Assembly: GCF_900112415.1 (NCBI RefSeq)
Contig: NZ_FOLV01000002.1
Coordinates: 1 to 64,000 of the forward strand
Length of the DNA: 64,000 bases
Reading direction: 5' to 3'
DNA from: Bacillus sp. 491mf
Lineage (GTDB): Bacteria > Bacillota > Bacilli > Bacillales > Bacillaceae_G
Below the pieces are notes generated by a model that worked only from the letters and a program-made list of their open reading frames with translations, was not told the origin of the DNA and ran no database searches. The translations under genes and the position numbers were made by a program. Below are positions 34,598-42,916 of the stretch, one piece after another. How positions within the stretch are numbered: the stretch's first letter is position 1; each line of letters starts with the position of its first letter.

Positions 34598-35356
34598 TTG
34601 AGAAATAGAAATTATTCTAATCTAAAAGATGGAATGATAGAGGATTTGTTACTTAATAAAAAAAGTTATCCTAACTATCCAGAATATATACTATTAGATT
34701 TAATAAAAGAGGAACCAATTTTTAAACGAGGAGCTTGCTCAAAGTATATTCATCATGAAGAGTTCAATACATGGCAGGAATATTTTTGTGGGGATTATTA
34801 CGAAAAGCCTCAGGGGAAAAGAATTGCTTTTTTACAAGTTTGTACTTGGGCTAAACCATATGACTTTTCATATATTGGTAAAAAAATTAGACAAGTTACA
34901 AATAAATACCCTATGGTTCATCCAATTATTCTATCAAATGCGGGAGTTATACCATATGAATACCAAATGAACCCTACTTTTTGTGCATACGATTGGATGG
35001 AAGATATTGAGGATCCAGTAATTTACGAAGAATTGATGAAAGAATATAGGGATGTATTGATACAAAGAATTAGGAGATACCTAGAATCAAATTCATACGA
35101 TGTAGTAGTACAATATGGTGTACCGGTAAAAAAATATTCAATGGCTCCTGCAATTAAAGATATTTGTGAGGATCTGGGAATTGCTTTTCTTTTAACCCCA
35201 GATATAGAAACATATAGAAATAATAAAGGTAAATTAGTCGAGTTAAAGGATTCAGGAGAATTTTATTGTTTAGATGAAGTTTTGAGTAGTATGGATAATT
35301 GTTTAAATAAGGTGAGTAGATATGTTGAATCTAACAATTGTAATACCAGCTTATAA
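34598..35356 (+). CDS. ArcS-like protein (DUF5591-type, preQ0-nitrile amidotransferase candidate)
   Basis: A 252-residue protein starting at TTG 34598 with AAAGGAGG 7 bases upstream. Residues 75-170 resemble the DUF5591 catalytic domain of archaeosine synthase ArcS: CTWAKPYDFSYIGKKIRQ parallels the ArcS PCSxKKPYxxSxSH motif, ILSNAGVIPYEYQ parallels the SPLGxVPRELE motif, and CAYDW plus SYDVVVQYG parallel the later YDxPVTGxW and HL strands. ArcS adds lysine to the nitrile of preQ0 in archaeal tRNA. The RNA-binding PUA domain of ArcS is absent, so a free small molecule or peptide is a more likely substrate. With FolE, QueD, QueE and QueC at the end of the cluster providing preQ0, this is the key clue to the pathway. 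Identification rests on motifs read by eye. Confidence 0.65.
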   Translation: MRNRNYSNLKDGMIEDLLLNKKSYPNYPEYILLDLIKEEPIFKRGACSKYIHHEEFNTWQEYFCGDYYEKPQGKRIAFLQVCTWAKPYDFSYIGKKIRQVTNKYPMVHPIILSNAGVIPYEYQMNPTFCAYDWMEDIEDPVIYEELMKEYRDVLIQRIRRYLESNSYDVVVQYGVPVKKYSMAPAIKDICEDLGIAFLLTPDIETYRNNKGKLVELKDSGEFYCLDEVLSSMDNCLNKVSRYVESNNCNTSL

Positions 35357-36101
35357 CGATATAAGATTGGAAAAGTGTTTAAAAAGTATTGATGAAAATG
35401 TAGAGGTTGTCGTTGTCTTAAATGGTGCAACAGAAGAAGTAAAAAAAATCGCCTATTCTAGCGATGCAGTAATTGGGGAATTATCTACACCTAATTTAGC
35501 GAAAGCTTATAATTATGGAATTGAAATTTCTAGTAAAGATAACGTGTTAATTATGGATTCAGATTGTGTTTTTATGCCAGGTACCATCAATAAATTATAT
35601 AAATTATTAGATGCAGGATCTTTGGCTAAAGGAAGGGTGATGTTTTCATTTAACAGCAAAATTGGAAAAATCATTGCACGTGCAAGACATATACATACTT
35701 GCAAAAAAAATGCATATTCACCTCCATTGGCATTTAATAAAGGAATCTTAGCGAAGGTAAATGGATATTATTTTGATGAGAAATTATCTTGGACAGAGGA
35801 TTATGATTTTGATATTAGAGTTAAATCTGCAAGTCTTAAGATTTTATATGATGATAATGCAAGAATTATTCATCCAGAGTTAAGCATTAAGCAAGATTTG
35901 AAAAGTTCATTTAATTATGGGGTAGGTCATGCACGTGGGGTTTTACAACAAAAAAATGGTTATTATGAACCTAAAAATAAATTGAGGTCGATTATTAACT
36001 CCTATAAGTATATCAAAAAAAAATACGGTTATTTAACTGCTTTCTATCTCATATTTTGGCAGATTGCCTTTTATAGGGGATATGAAAAAGAAATACATTA
36101 A
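35322..36101 (+). CDS. family 2 glycosyltransferase
   Basis: A 259-residue GT-A fold glycosyltransferase. It opens LTIVIPAYNDIRLEKCLKSI, with the metal-binding DSD in VLIMDSDCVF near residue 75 and the acceptor-side WTEDYDFDIRVK near 150, which matches the ED motif of GT2 enzymes. The C-terminus has a hydrophobic stretch (YLTAFYLIFWQIAFYRG) that may lie on the membrane. The gene overlaps the end of the ArcS-like gene by 35 bases, so the two are translationally coupled. It likely transfers an N-acetylhexosamine or other sugar from a nucleotide sugar; the PIG-L deacetylase encoded downstream suggests N-acetylglucosamine. Confidence 0.88.
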   Translation: MLNLTIVIPAYNDIRLEKCLKSIDENVEVVVVLNGATEEVKKIAYSSDAVIGELSTPNLAKAYNYGIEISSKDNVLIMDSDCVFMPGTINKLYKLLDAGSLAKGRVMFSFNSKIGKIIARARHIHTCKKNAYSPPLAFNKGILAKVNGYYFDEKLSWTEDYDFDIRVKSASLKILYDDNARIIHPELSIKQDLKSSFNYGVGHARGVLQQKNGYYEPKNKLRSIINSYKYIKKKYGYLTAFYLIFWQIAFYRGYEKEIH

Positions 36102-36112
36102 GGAGGAAAACA

Positions 36113-36913
36113 ATGCAGCAACAATATGATGAAATTTCTGAATTATACGACATTATCATCCCAGAACCTGATGGTATTTTTGATTTTTACAGTGGTTTGG
36201 TAAAACCAAATGATGAAGTTTTAGATTTGGGGTGCGGTACTGGTAGATTATCTTTTATTCTCGCTGAAAAAGGCGCTAATGTAACTAGTGTTGATATATC
36301 AGCAGGAATGATTGAAAAAGCTAGTAAGAAGTTAGATGAGATACCAAATATTAAGGATAAAATAGAATTTAAGGTTTCTTCTGCTACAGATTTTAAGTCT
36401 GAAAGAAAATTTGATTTTATATTTATGTCTGGTGGTGTATTTGAATATTTACTTACATCGTCACAACAAAAATTAGCTCTTAGAAATATTAAATTACTAT
36501 TAAAAGAAGGCGGGATTTTTGTTTTCGATATTATTACACCTCCAACTATTCTTCCTTATTCTAAGAGAGTGAGTGATGGAGGAAATAGTCCCATTAAAGG
36601 GGAGAATTTTAAAAATTATAAAGTTAAATCATGGGATGTCGTAAAAGCAGATCATTATAAGCAAATAATAGAAACCACTTGTTATTTTGAGGTTTATGAC
36701 ATAGCAGATAATTTCTTAAGTGAAAAAAAGTTTAGATTTCTTGCAAAATATACTTTACCATCCGAAATGCAGTATCTCTTAGAAATAGAAGGATTCAATA
36801 TAAAAAATTTTTATGGTGATTACAATAAAAATCCTTTTGGGAGGAATAGTGAATTTATGGTGTATGAATGTAGGAAGCAAGGGGAGAATTTTAATGATAT
36901 AAAGTGCGAATAG
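36113..36913 (+). CDS. SAM-dependent methyltransferase (class I)
   Basis: A 266-residue class I methyltransferase with motif I VLDLGCGTGRLSF near residue 37 and the acidic end of strand 2 in VTSVDISAGMIEKA; the post-I and motif IV region is FDFIFMSGGVFEY. AAGGAGG precedes ATG 36113. It probably methylates an O or N atom of the product. The target is unknown. It follows the glycosyltransferase by 11 bases. Confidence 0.88.
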   Translation: MQQQYDEISELYDIIIPEPDGIFDFYSGLVKPNDEVLDLGCGTGRLSFILAEKGANVTSVDISAGMIEKASKKLDEIPNIKDKIEFKVSSATDFKSERKFDFIFMSGGVFEYLLTSSQQKLALRNIKLLLKEGGIFVFDIITPPTILPYSKRVSDGGNSPIKGENFKNYKVKSWDVVKADHYKQIIETTCYFEVYDIADNFLSEKKFRFLAKYTLPSEMQYLLEIEGFNIKNFYGDYNKNPFGRNSEFMVYECRKQGENFNDIKCE

Positions 36914-36984
36914 ACGCTTTTAAAAAAGTATATTTTTCTAGTGGAAATAAAATGTATCCAGTTCGTATAGGGACTCCAGAGTAA
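36904..36984 (+). pseudogene. possible short gene fragment
   Basis: A 26-codon frame from GTG 36904 reads RIDAFKKVYFSSGNKMYPVR and then IGTPE before TAA. It looks like the N-terminus of a real protein but has no good SD and stops early. Either a relic of a lost cluster gene or chance. The rest of the 130-base gap before the next gene holds a short palindrome AGGTAAATGATTTACCT at 37003-37019. Confidence 0.3.
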
Positions 36985-37043
36985 ATAATTTTTAATTAAA
37001 CTAATAGGTAAATGATTTACCTGTTCAATAAAGGTGATGCTGA

Positions 37044-37700
37044 ATGAAGGATGTAGTAAAAAAACATTTAGTTATAGCGCCACACCATGACGATGAAGTC
37101 ATTGGTTGTGGTGGAACAATTGCTCAAGCTATTAGTAAGGGTGAACATATAAAAGTAATAATAATTACAAAAGGAGATTTATCTGGAGGTGTAGGGGATT
37201 TAAATGAAATTGTTTCAAATAGAGAGAACGAGTGTATAAAAGCTTGTAATACATTAGGGATAGAAAAAGAAAATGTTAAATTTTTAAAGAAACCAGACAG
37301 ATCACTTGTGTATTCTTTAGATTTTGTGGAAGAAATTATTCACGAAATCTCTGTATATAAGCCTAATTTTATTTATTTCCCCCATGATATGGAAAGTGAT
37401 AGGGATCATCGAATAGTAAATGAAGTTGTATCAGAAGCAATATTCCTGTGTCAATCAGGGTTCTTAAAAGAAGATTGTGCTCCTTTGTGTTTACAGTATG
37501 AAGTATGGACCCCCATGAAACACTATCAGGTTGTAAAAGATATTACCAGGTTTATTGAACTGAAAAAAGCATCAATTAAAAAATACGAATCACAACTTAA
37601 AACATTAAATTTGGTTGATGGAGTTTTGGGGTTAAATTCTTATAGGGGTATGCAGGCAGGGGTGCAATTTGCAGAAGTTTTTAGAGTGGTAAGTAAGTAG
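37044..37700 (+). CDS. PIG-L/LmbE-family deacetylase
   Basis: A 218-residue zinc-dependent N-deacetylase. The zinc motif APHHDDEVIGCGG near residue 12 (canonical AHPDDE) and the third ligand in PHDMESDRDHRIVNE near 113 are both present. Family members remove the acetyl group from N-acetylglucosaminyl compounds, as in bacillithiol (BshB), mycothiol and teicoplanin-type antibiotics. Following a glycosyltransferase, it suggests the pathway installs GlcNAc and then exposes the amine. AAAGGTGAT lies before ATG 37044. Confidence 0.92.
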   Translation: MKDVVKKHLVIAPHHDDEVIGCGGTIAQAISKGEHIKVIIITKGDLSGGVGDLNEIVSNRENECIKACNTLGIEKENVKFLKKPDRSLVYSLDFVEEIIHEISVYKPNFIYFPHDMESDRDHRIVNEVVSEAIFLCQSGFLKEDCAPLCLQYEVWTPMKHYQVVKDITRFIELKKASIKKYESQLKTLNLVDGVLGLNSYRGMQAGVQFAEVFRVVSK

Positions 37701-37717
37701 TAAGAAGGAGAGAGAAG

Positions 37718-38716
37718 ATGGATATCATTGAAATTGAAGATGTATCAAAAACTTTTGAAAGAGTAAAAATTGAAGAAGGATTGATAAACTCTTTCAAGAG
37801 TTTATTTAAAAGAGAAAAGGTCAAGGTTACGGCTTTAAGTGATGTGTCATTTAAAATAAAAGAAGGTAAAATAATAGGGCTTATTGGCGCGAATGGTGCT
37901 GGTAAGTCTACCTTAATGAAAGCAATGGTTGGGTTAATTAAACCAACTTCCGGGAGAATTTTGGTAAATGGATTTAACCCCCATGATAAGAAGAAAGATT
38001 TTTTAAAGTCAATTGGCGTTGTTTTAGGCCAAAAAAATCAGCTATGGTGGGATCTTTCCCCTTACGAAACATTTTTATTACATAAAGAAATATATGAGCT
38101 GTCTGATACAGAGTTTAGAAAGAATGTAGATGAATTAGTTGAAAATCTTGGGGTATCAGAAATTCTTAAATCGCCAGTAAGGAATCTATCGTTAGGAGAG
38201 AGAATGAAATGTGAGTTAATTGCTTCAATCTTACACTCACCTAAGATATTATTTTTAGATGAACCGACTATTGGATTGGATTTTCTTGCTCAAAAGAATA
38301 TTAGAAATTTTCTCAAGAATTATTGCAAAGAAAGAAATACAACAGTTGTAATAACTAGCCATTATTTCCCAGATATATATGAGTTATGTGAAGAATTAAT
38401 AATATTGAAGAATGGAGAAGTTGTTTTTAATAACAATTTCAAAAAAATAAAAGAAGAAATTAAGAGTTATAAATATATATATCTTAGCTTTGAGAATGAA
38501 ATAAATTCTCAAGATCTTAAGAAATATGGAGAAGTTAAAGAGTCGGATAAATTTAGTGTAACAATAAAGGTTCAAGATAAGTTAGTGAACGAGACCATAT
38601 CTAGCATATTAAAAGAATTCAATGTTATTGACTACAATTTGACTGAAATGTCATCACAAGACCTCATTGAAGATATTTATTCAATGGAATCGACTGGAGT
38701 GAAAATAACAGTATGA
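37718..38716 (+). CDS. ABC exporter, ATP-binding subunit
   Basis: A 332-residue ABC ATPase with Walker A GANGAGKST near residue 58, signature LSLGERMKCELIA near 157, Walker B ILFLDEPTIGLD and switch His in VITSHYFPD. The long N-terminal extension and C-terminal domain match the ABC-2 exporter type whose permeases belong to the PF06182 group. It lies 17 bases after the deacetylase gene with AAGGAGAGAG upstream. It should energise export of the cluster product by the two permeases that follow. Confidence 0.93.
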   Translation: MDIIEIEDVSKTFERVKIEEGLINSFKSLFKREKVKVTALSDVSFKIKEGKIIGLIGANGAGKSTLMKAMVGLIKPTSGRILVNGFNPHDKKKDFLKSIGVVLGQKNQLWWDLSPYETFLLHKEIYELSDTEFRKNVDELVENLGVSEILKSPVRNLSLGERMKCELIASILHSPKILFLDEPTIGLDFLAQKNIRNFLKNYCKERNTTVVITSHYFPDIYELCEELIILKNGEVVFNNNFKKIKEEIKSYKYIYLSFENEINSQDLKKYGEVKESDKFSVTIKVQDKLVNETISSILKEFNVIDYNLTEMSSQDLIEDIYSMESTGVKITV

Positions 38717-39504
38717 AGAAGTATTTAAAACCAATGATGCTTTCATTTCAAGCGGTTTTTCAGTATCGCATGAATGTTGTATTATATATGATTTTTGGTT
38801 TAATACCGCTTGTGGCTTTAATACTATTGTGGCATTCTCTCTTTGAAACACAAAACAATATTCAAGGCTATACTCTTGAAATGATGATTACTTATGTAAT
38901 AATTGCTAAGTTAATTGAACTCTTACTAATTCCTGAAATGCACTGGTCGATAAATGAGGAAATACAATCTGGTGAACTATCAAAATATCTTACAAAACCA
39001 TTTTCATATTTTGGATACTGGTTTAGTCATAATTTAGGTAACAAAATTATTCAGGTGCTGATGTCAGTAATACCGATAATACCGATAATATTCCTGAATA
39101 GGGATTATTTCCTTTTACCTACCTTAAAATATACTTTCCTATTCATTCTTTCAATAGTAGGAGCATTAATACTATATTATATGATTTATTATTTGACATC
39201 ACTCTTCTCATTTTACTTTGTAGAGATATCATCATTTTTCTTTACTATAGATATAGTATTAGAATTATTATCTGGATCGCTTATTCCGCTTGAATTTTTA
39301 CCAGCTCCGTTAAATACAATAACTCAATTTTTACCTTTTTCATACTTGATTCATTTTCCGGTAAATGTATATTTAGGGAAATTAAGTGGCACTGAAATTT
39401 TGAATGGATTAATTTTACAAGTGGTATGGTCTTTAGTTTTCTATCTTCTAATTAGAGTACTTTGGAAGAAGGGGTTAAATAAATATGAATCTGTTGGTGC
39501 ATAA
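38713..39504 (+). CDS. ABC-2-type exporter permease, subunit 1
   Basis: A 263-residue protein with six predicted membrane segments. It is similar in layout to the PF06182 (ABC2_membrane_6) permeases, which work as a heterodimer with a second permease. The ATG at 38713 overlaps the stop of the ATPase gene (ATGA), a sign of translational coupling. No other domain visible. Confidence 0.88.
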   Translation: MKKYLKPMMLSFQAVFQYRMNVVLYMIFGLIPLVALILLWHSLFETQNNIQGYTLEMMITYVIIAKLIELLLIPEMHWSINEEIQSGELSKYLTKPFSYFGYWFSHNLGNKIIQVLMSVIPIIPIIFLNRDYFLLPTLKYTFLFILSIVGALILYYMIYYLTSLFSFYFVEISSFFFTIDIVLELLSGSLIPLEFLPAPLNTITQFLPFSYLIHFPVNVYLGKLSGTEILNGLILQVVWSLVFYLLIRVLWKKGLNKYESVGA

Positions 39505-39506
39505 AT

Positions 39507-40295
39507 ATGATTAGATATTTAAAAATGTTAAAAGCAATTCTTAAAATTAATTTAAGTAATATTATGATGTATAGAGTTAACTTTTTTTTAAATATATTAG
39601 ATAGCGTTGTTTGGTTCATTGTTACATTAATATTTTTTAATAGTATATTTGCTAGTTTTGGTAATATTAATGATTGGAATACAAATGATATTTATTTGTT
39701 AATTGGAACAAGTGAGTTAATAAAATCTTTGATGTTTACTCTTTTTATCAATAATCTACCGTATATACCGAGTTTAGTTAACCAAGGAAGTTTAGATCAT
39801 ATATTGTTTAAGCCTATTAATAGTCAGTTTCTAGTTTCATTAAGAAAGCTTGATTTAGGGAATTTAGGGAACTGTTTACCAGCCGTACTGTTAATTAGTT
39901 ATGCATTATTACAAAAGGGAGAGAGTGTTAGTATTGTAAATGGGCTTTCTTTCTTTGGTCTATTATTTTTAGGGATTTTACTCTCGTACTCTCTTTGGTA
40001 TATTTTAATGACTTTATCTATATGGTTAACCAAAGTTGAAGGTATGCATGAGTTATTTCTTGGTACTATGACATTACTCAGATACCCATCTTCCTTATAT
40101 AAAGGAATAAGTCGATTTGTTTTTTTATTTGTTTTTCCTATTGTTATTGTTAGTAATATTCCAACTTATGCTTTAATTGGTCGATTAGAACTAAACGATG
40201 TATTCGTGTTAATGGGTTATTCTATTGGATTTTTTATTATTTCAATTTATTTTTGGAAGTTTGCCTTAAGATATTATAACAGTGCAAGTAGTTAA
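39507..40295 (+). CDS. ABC-2-type exporter permease, subunit 2
   Basis: A 262-residue six-helix membrane protein, the partner of the preceding permease; the start is 3 bases after its stop. It ends 13 bases before queC. With the ATPase it forms a complete exporter that would provide product efflux and possibly self-resistance. Confidence 0.87.
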   Translation: MIRYLKMLKAILKINLSNIMMYRVNFFLNILDSVVWFIVTLIFFNSIFASFGNINDWNTNDIYLLIGTSELIKSLMFTLFINNLPYIPSLVNQGSLDHILFKPINSQFLVSLRKLDLGNLGNCLPAVLLISYALLQKGESVSIVNGLSFFGLLFLGILLSYSLWYILMTLSIWLTKVEGMHELFLGTMTLLRYPSSLYKGISRFVFLFVFPIVIVSNIPTYALIGRLELNDVFVLMGYSIGFFIISIYFWKFALRYYNSASS

Positions 40296-40307
40296 GGGGA
40301 GAATAAA

Positions 40308-40973
40308 ATGTACTCTAATGATAAAGCAATAGTTATTTTTAGTGGTGGGCAAGATAGCACAACATGTTTATTTTGGGCAATGCAACAGTTTGCAGTGGTG
40401 GAAGCTGTAACATTTAACTACAATCAACGTCATAAGTTAGAAATTGATTGTGCAGCGGAAATTGCGAACGAGCTTGGCATTAAACATACAGTGCTAGATA
40501 TGAGCCTACTAAATCAGCTAGCTCCAAATGCGTTAACAAGAACAGATATGGAGATTACACACGAAGAAGGTGAATTACCATCGACATTTGTAGATGGGCG
40601 AAATTTACTATTCTTATCATTTGCTGCTGTATTAGCAAAACAAGTTGGAGCACACCATATCGTAACAGGTGTATGTGAAACTGATTTTAGTGGTTATCCA
40701 GATTGCCGTGATGTGTTTGTGAAATCGTTAAACGTTACATTAAATTTATCAATGGATTATCCGTTTGTCATTCATACACCACTTATGTGGATTGATAAAG
40801 CAGAGACATGGAAAATAGCAGATGAACTTGGAGCATTCGAGTTTGTTAGAGAAAAAACTTTAACATGTTATAACGGAATCATTGGTAATGGTTGCGGTGA
40901 ATGTCCAGCGTGCCAACTTCGTAAAGCAGGTTTAGATACGTATCTACAAGAACGCGAAGGAGGGAATGGATAA
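40308..40973 (+). CDS. queC: 7-cyano-7-deazaguanine (preQ0) synthase QueC
   Basis: A 221-residue ATP-dependent ligase converting 7-carboxy-7-deazaguanine and ammonia to preQ0. PP-loop SGGQDSTT near residue 11 and the zinc-binding CysX8-type cluster [16 protein letters not shown] near the C-terminus are intact. AGGGGAG precedes ATG 40308. Base composition is visibly less AT-rich than in the genes just upstream and resembles the core chromosome, so it is probably the native copy onto which the cluster was placed. It heads the overlapping set queC–queD–queE. Confidence 0.96.
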   Translation: MYSNDKAIVIFSGGQDSTTCLFWAMQQFAVVEAVTFNYNQRHKLEIDCAAEIANELGIKHTVLDMSLLNQLAPNALTRTDMEITHEEGELPSTFVDGRNLLFLSFAAVLAKQVGAHHIVTGVCETDFSGYPDCRDVFVKSLNVTLNLSMDYPFVIHTPLMWIDKAETWKIADELGAFEFVREKTLTCYNGIIGNGCGECPACQLRKAGLDTYLQEREGGNG

Positions 40974-41464
40974 TGGAAAACTTTTTCGGATTTCGCATTG
41001 TAGAAAATTTGCAAAAAATGGACAAGGATATTCAGCGTGAGCAATTAAAATACCATAATAAAAGAGTAATGGTCAGCAAGGAATTTACATTTGATGCAGC
41101 ACACCATTTGCACTGTTATGAAGGGAAATGTAAAAATTTACATGGTCATACATACAAAGTTGTATTTGGTATTAGTGGATATGTAAATGACATTGGACTT
41201 GCAATTGACTTTGGAGATATAAAAGAAATTTGGAAAAACGAAATAGAGATTTATTTGGATCATCGCTATTTAAATGAAACATTACCAGTGATGAATACGA
41301 CTGCGGAAAATATGGTCGTCTGGATTTATGAAATGATGGCGGAAGCATTAACAAAGGGGAATCGAGTAGAAGAATATAAAGGGGCTCGTGTCGAATTCGT
41401 ACGTCTCTTTGAAACACCAACGAGTTATGCAGAAGTAAGACGGGAGTGGATACTCGATGAGTAA
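40973..41464 (+). CDS. queD: 6-carboxytetrahydropterin synthase QueD
   Basis: A 163-residue T-fold enzyme turning 7,8-dihydroneopterin triphosphate into 6-carboxy-5,6,7,8-tetrahydropterin. The zinc-binding His residues are in FDAAHHLHCYEGKC and NLHGHTYKV, with catalytic Cys in the first motif. The ATG overlaps the queC stop codon (TAATG). The N-terminus is about 15 residues longer than I recall for other QueD proteins. Its substrate is supplied by FolE, a copy of which is encoded at 42217. Confidence 0.95.
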   Translation: MENFFGFRIVENLQKMDKDIQREQLKYHNKRVMVSKEFTFDAAHHLHCYEGKCKNLHGHTYKVVFGISGYVNDIGLAIDFGDIKEIWKNEIEIYLDHRYLNETLPVMNTTAENMVVWIYEMMAEALTKGNRVEEYKGARVEFVRLFETPTSYAEVRREWILDE

Positions 41465-42173
41465 GATTCCTGTTTTGGAGATATTTGGTCCAACCATTCA
41501 AGGAGAAGGAATGGTTATCGGGCAAAAAACGGTGTTCATTCGCACAGCAGGTTGTGACTATAGCTGTTCTTGGTGCGATTCAGCCTTTACATGGGATGGC
41601 TCAACAAAAGAACAAATTAGACAAATGGCGCCAGAAGAAATTTGGAATGAACTTGTTGAAATTGGTGGGGAAAATTTTTCTCACGTTACAATTTCAGGTG
41701 GGAATCCCGTTTTGCTGAAAAATATTCAGTTTCTTCTTACTGTATTAAAAGAGAATGGAATTCGTACAGCGATTGAGACGCAAGGGAGTAAGTGGCAAGA
41801 ATGGTTACTTCAAATTGATGAAGTGACAATTTCGCCTAAACCACCAAGTTCGAAGATGAAAACAGATTTTACGATGCTAGATTCTATTATTCATAAATTA
41901 GAAAGAAAAGATTTTAGTTTAAAAGTAGTCGTATTTGAAGATTATGATTTTGAATATGCAGTAAAGGTGCACAAGCGATATCCGCAAGTACCATTTTTCT
42001 TACAAGTTGGGAACGAGGATACGAAAACGGTGGATGATGCAGCGCTTATTAAAAACTTATTACAGAAATATGAACGGTTGATTGAAAAAGCTGTACAGTG
42101 TAAAGAAATGAATGATGCGAAAGTATTACCTCAACTTCATGCCTTAGTATGGGGAAATAAGCGAGGCGTATAA
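41457..42173 (+). CDS. queE: 7-carboxy-7-deazaguanine synthase QueE (radical SAM)
   Basis: A 238-residue radical SAM enzyme that contracts 6-carboxytetrahydropterin to 7-carboxy-7-deazaguanine. The cluster motif is CDYSCSWC near residue 28 and the SAM-binding GGNP follows near 81. It overlaps queD by 8 bases. In B. subtilis queF comes next; here the next gene encodes FolE instead. Confidence 0.95.
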   Translation: MSKIPVLEIFGPTIQGEGMVIGQKTVFIRTAGCDYSCSWCDSAFTWDGSTKEQIRQMAPEEIWNELVEIGGENFSHVTISGGNPVLLKNIQFLLTVLKENGIRTAIETQGSKWQEWLLQIDEVTISPKPPSSKMKTDFTMLDSIIHKLERKDFSLKVVVFEDYDFEYAVKVHKRYPQVPFFLQVGNEDTKTVDDAALIKNLLQKYERLIEKAVQCKEMNDAKVLPQLHALVWGNKRGV

Positions 42174-42216
42174 ATAAGAGCATTTTATGAATAAATTAAT
42201 AAGGTGGAAATAATAT

Positions 42217-42804
42217 ATGAGCTTAAAAACAATCCAAAGTGTAGAAATAGATACTGACAAAATTGAAGTAGCAGTAAAAATGATTCTTGAAGCAATTGGA
42301 GAAGATATTAATAGGGAAGGTATTTTGGAAACCCCAAAGCGAGTAGCAAAAATGTATAAGGAAGTTTTTCAAGGCTTAGGTCAAAACCCTTCTGAACATT
42401 TGTTAAAAATATTTAATGAAAATCATGAAGAATTGGTATTAGTTAAAGATATTCCGTTCTATTCTATGTGTGAACATCATTTGGTACCTTTTTTTGGAAG
42501 GGCTCACATAGGTTATATTCCTAATAATGGAAAAGTGACTGGGTTAAGCAAATTAGCTAGAGCTTTAGAAACCATATGCAAAAGGCCACAGTTGCAGGAA
42601 AGAATAACCAATGAATTAGCAAATGTAATTTTTGAAATTTTAGAGCCAAAAGGAGTAATTGTTGTAATTGAAGCTGAGCATATGTGTATGACAATGAGAG
42701 GTGTGAAAAAACCTGGTTCAATGACTATAACTTCGTCATATAAAGGAATATTTAAAGATAATAGTACACTTCGAAGTGAAACTTTAAATTTGATAGAGGG
42801 ATAG
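42217..42804 (+). CDS. folE: GTP cyclohydrolase I FolE (cluster copy)
   Basis: A 195-residue T-fold enzyme making 7,8-dihydroneopterin triphosphate from GTP, the first step toward both folate and preQ0. Zinc ligands are in [20 protein letters not shown] near residue 88 and the later [12 protein letters not shown] motif near 148 supplies the second Cys. It is not QueF: the QueF motif ESKSLK is absent. The gene is AT-rich like 31692-40295 and unlike queCDE. Housekeeping folE in bacilli is usually elsewhere, so this is probably a dedicated second copy that feeds preQ0 synthesis. AAGGTGG precedes ATG 42217. Confidence 0.94.
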   Translation: MSLKTIQSVEIDTDKIEVAVKMILEAIGEDINREGILETPKRVAKMYKEVFQGLGQNPSEHLLKIFNENHEELVLVKDIPFYSMCEHHLVPFFGRAHIGYIPNNGKVTGLSKLARALETICKRPQLQERITNELANVIFEILEPKGVIVVIEAEHMCMTMRGVKKPGSMTITSSYKGIFKDNSTLRSETLNLIEG

Positions 42805-42916
42805 AATTACATCGTTATTATGCTAAAAAAGAAATTCTCTTGAAATGAAAAAAAGACGTTATTCTTTCTGTGGGTTGTAGGAAAGGAGGGTATTTTTTAT
42901 ACTTGGGGTACCGCTA

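Noticed and set aside
42217-42804. Reading the gene after queE as queF
   Set aside because: The motifs [20 protein letters not shown] and [12 protein letters not shown] are those of GTP cyclohydrolase I; the QueF ESKSLK motif is absent.
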